From contig CALAUZ010000122.1 in the NCBI GenBank assembly GCA_937892105.1, positions 1 through 6,930 on the forward strand: DNA of 6,930 nucleotides, given 5' to 3'. Position numbers and translations under genes: made by a program. Under the pieces are notes generated by a model. That model saw only the letters and a list, made by a program, of their open reading frames with translations, searched no databases and was not told the DNA's origin. Below are positions 5,344 through 6,930 of the stretch, piece by piece. How positions within the stretch are numbered: position 1 is the first letter of the stretch; the number at the start of each line of letters is the position of its first letter. This stretch comes from an uncultured Fretibacterium sp. Its GTDB lineage: Bacteria > Synergistota > Synergistia > Synergistales > Aminobacteriaceae.

Positions 5344-6336
5344 ATGAAGACAGAAATATTACACATTCTCGAATTAAACAGAGGAGAATACGTATCAGGC
5401 GAAGGGCTTGCGGAAAAATTCGGAGTGTCGCGCGCTGCAATCTGGAAGGCCATAGAAATGCTCAGGAAGGAAGGGCACATAATCAGGGCATCAACTAACA
5501 AAGGCTACTTACTGGACAGTTTCAGCGATGTTATCACGGAAAGAGGCATAACTTCACATCTCAAGCCTGACACAAAAATCTCACGGATAATATGTCTTGA
5601 CGACACCGACTCCACCAATAATTACGCCAAGAGGCTGGCAATGTCAGGTGAAGCACATCACGGGACGTTAATCACCGCTAACCGCCAGACGGCTGGAAGA
5701 GGCAGAAGAGGGCACAGTTTCGAGTCGCCTGCTGGAACGGGGCTGTACATGTCGTTGCTGCTAAGGCCGGATTATGACGCTGGAAAGTTCCAGATGATTA
5801 CCATTGCTGACGCTGTGGCAGTATGCCTTGCGGTTGAGGATTTGTATCCTGACGCTAGGGGAAATACGGGCATAAAGTGGGTCAACGATATTTACCTTTG
5901 GGGCAGAAAGGTAGCAGGGATACTCACTGAGGCAGTAACAGGTTTCGAGAGCGGCGAAATAGAGAGTGTAATCACGGGTATCGGAATAAACGTTTCAACG
6001 CGTAAGTTCATCAGTGAGGCTTCGGAGATAGCGGGGGCTATATTCACGGACGGAAATATTGCGTTCGGAAGGGACGAATTATGCGCAAGGATTGCCGACT
6101 ATATCATGTTGTTCGCCGAAAATCTCGATGACCCTGCAATAATTCAGGCATACCGTGAACGTTCAATCCTTACGGGCAAGAACATAACCTATATTCGCGA
6201 TGACAATAAGCGTTACGGCCATGTTGAGGGTATTGATGATAGCGGCGGGCTGGTAATTCTGAATGATGAGGGGAAGCGTGAAACGTTGAGGTCTGGCGAG
6301 GTCTTCATGATCAGAACGGAGGATATGACTTCATGA
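5344..6336 (+). CDS. birA: Bifunctional biotin-protein ligase / biotin operon repressor BirA
   Basis: BirA joins biotin and ATP to biotinyl-AMP and transfers biotin to a lysine of carboxyl-carrier proteins. With its DNA-binding domain it also represses biotin genes. All three expected domains are present in 330 residues. An N-terminal winged helix lies at about 5-58 (GLAEKFGVSRAAIWKAIEMLRKEGH, then wing ASTNKGYLL). The catalytic core follows at about 80-260, with DSTN at 89-92, the biotinyl-AMP loop GRGRRG at 118-123, KWVNDI at 178-183, RKVAGIL at 188-194 with the active-site lysine K189, and GIGINV at 212-217. A small C-terminal SH3-like domain lies at about 275-325. No key residue is missing. 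The gene lacks a Shine-Dalgarno site, but residues 1-20 fit the family, so ATG 5344 is kept. It overlaps bioY by four bases (ATGA). Confidence 0.95.
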   Translation: MKTEILHILELNRGEYVSGEGLAEKFGVSRAAIWKAIEMLRKEGHIIRASTNKGYLLDSFSDVITERGITSHLKPDTKISRIICLDDTDSTNNYAKRLAMSGEAHHGTLITANRQTAGRGRRGHSFESPAGTGLYMSLLLRPDYDAGKFQMITIADAVAVCLAVEDLYPDARGNTGIKWVNDIYLWGRKVAGILTEAVTGFESGEIESVITGIGINVSTRKFISEASEIAGAIFTDGNIAFGRDELCARIADYIMLFAENLDDPAIIQAYRERSILTGKNITYIRDDNKRYGHVEGIDDSGGLVILNDEGKRETLRSGEVFMIRTEDMTS

Positions 6337-6869
6337 CGACAAGAAATATTGTTCTATGTTCATTATTCGCGGCACTTATTGCAATAGGCACACACATAAA
6401 GATACCTACACCGCTTCTGCCTCTAACCCTGCAAACTCTCTTTGTAGTGCTTTCAGGGCTTGTGCTTGGCAGAAAGTACGGGGCATTGAGCGTTTGTGTT
6501 TACGTAATTTCGGGGCTTATCGGGCTTCCTGTGTTCACGGGATCTGCGCTTAACCCAACGTTCGGATATATTCTGGGCTTCATTCCAGGTGCGTGGCTTG
6601 CGGGTTACATTGCGGAGAGATACAGGCCATGCTTCATGACGTGGTTTATTGGGGCTTTGGCTGGGATTGCGGTGATTTATGCGCTGGGAATACCGTATTA
6701 CTATGTCATGTCAAAATACTATATAGGCAACGAACTTGGTGCAAAGACACTTGTCATGTACTTTGTGTTGATGCCGCTTCCCGGTGATGTTGTAAAGAGC
6801 GTTTGTGCAGGGCTTATCGTACAGAGGCTATCGAAATTTTACCCTGACAGCTTCACATGGGTGAGGTAA
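6333..6869 (+). CDS. bioY: Biotin transporter BioY (ECF-type S component)
   Basis: BioY is the membrane protein that binds biotin for uptake. It works alone at low capacity or with a shared energising module (EcfA/EcfA'/EcfT), none of which is in the window. Its 178 residues form about six membrane helices. Family features seen are PLTLQTLFVVLSGLVLGRKYGALS (30-53), GLIGLPVFTG (61-70), NPTFGYILGFIPGAWLAGYIAER (74-96), and near the C-terminus LPGDVVKSVCAGLIVQRL (149-166), where the conserved D152 and K155 lie. ATG 6333 overlaps the birA stop in an ATGA arrangement, and GGAGG (6318-6322) about ten bases upstream acts inside birA, so translation is coupled. Co-transcription with birA from the BirA-controlled promoter would raise uptake when biotin is scarce. 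Confidence 0.93.
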   Translation: MTTRNIVLCSLFAALIAIGTHIKIPTPLLPLTLQTLFVVLSGLVLGRKYGALSVCVYVISGLIGLPVFTGSALNPTFGYILGFIPGAWLAGYIAERYRPCFMTWFIGALAGIAVIYALGIPYYYVMSKYYIGNELGAKTLVMYFVLMPLPGDVVKSVCAGLIVQRLSKFYPDSFTWVR

Positions 6870-6883
6870 TATTGGGTGAACTA

Positions 6884-6905
6884 CCCCCGCTTATAGAAGC
6901 GGGGG
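6884..6905. repeat. IS200/IS605-type end hairpin or bioY terminator
   Basis: CCCCCGCTT and AAGCGGGGG form a perfect 9-bp stem around ATAG, preceded by GGGTGAACTA and followed by CTTCCTAATTCTT. The loop, stem pattern and 3' flank repeat those of the hairpin at 2-19. The TGAACTA-hairpin-GGCTTC layout is typical of IS605/tnpB element ends. It starts 15 bp after the bioY stop, so it could also end the birA-bioY transcript, although the T-tract is interrupted. No tnpB lies to its left within the window, so it is either the end of an element extending to the right or a solo remnant. Confidence 0.55.
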
Positions 6906-6930
6906 CTTCCTAATTCTTCGAGACCGCAAC

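Noticed and set aside
5271..5501. Minus-strand frame covering the birA control region and the birA N-terminus.
   Set aside because: It lies opposite the conserved BirA winged helix, and the region upstream of birA is clearly regulatory.
1..6930. CRISPR arrays, tRNA or rRNA genes, a biotin-related riboswitch.
   Set aside because: No regularly spaced repeats, cloverleaf or rRNA signatures were seen, and the biotin genes have a protein operator rather than an RNA leader.

Overview
This is a bacterial chromosomal window with compact operons, strong AGGAGG-type ribosome binding sites and an insertion-sequence relic at its left end. The source is probably an anaerobe. A tripartite tricarboxylate transporter whose binding protein has an ordinary Sec signal peptide and no lipobox points to a cell with a periplasm. 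That, together with a birA-bioY pair, would suit a Synergistota-like diderm or a diderm Firmicute. This assignment is an inference from gene content and style only.

Layout. Positions 1-19 hold a GC-rich hairpin that resembles an IS200/IS605-family end. Positions about 43-690 are an IS200-group element with recognisable left and right hairpins. Its tnpA is broken twice: the well-placed start is out of frame with the body, and a later frameshift separates the HUH motif from the catalytic tyrosine. A plus-strand terminator-like hairpin follows at 740-784. The minus-strand operon tctC-tctB-tctA (3889 down to 790) encodes a binding-protein-dependent secondary transporter for an unidentified carboxylate-like solute. 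A terminator-like hairpin between tctC and tctB probably sets the receptor above the membrane subunits.

The 195-bp divergent region 3890-4084 carries candidate promoters for both directions and an imperfect palindrome. A plus-strand gene for a TerB-like/DUF533 protein (4085-4828) follows. It converges on, and overlaps by 26 bp, a minus-strand XRE-type regulator gene (4803-5192). The second divergent region, 5193-5343, has a good promoter for the regulator and, facing the other way, a promoter for birA. The birA promoter overlaps an inverted repeat resembling the classical BirA operator. birA (bifunctional biotin ligase/repressor) and bioY (biotin uptake S component) overlap by 4 bp and form a biotin uptake and attachment operon that is probably autoregulated.

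The window ends in a second hairpin (6884-6905) with the same ATAG loop and flanks like those of the hairpin at position 2. The locus is therefore bracketed by related IS-type ends. I did not find a convincing undescribed multi-gene system. The points most worth following are the birA control region with its apparently leaderless start, the tctC/tctB attenuator, and the non-autonomous IS200 and solo IS-end hairpins.
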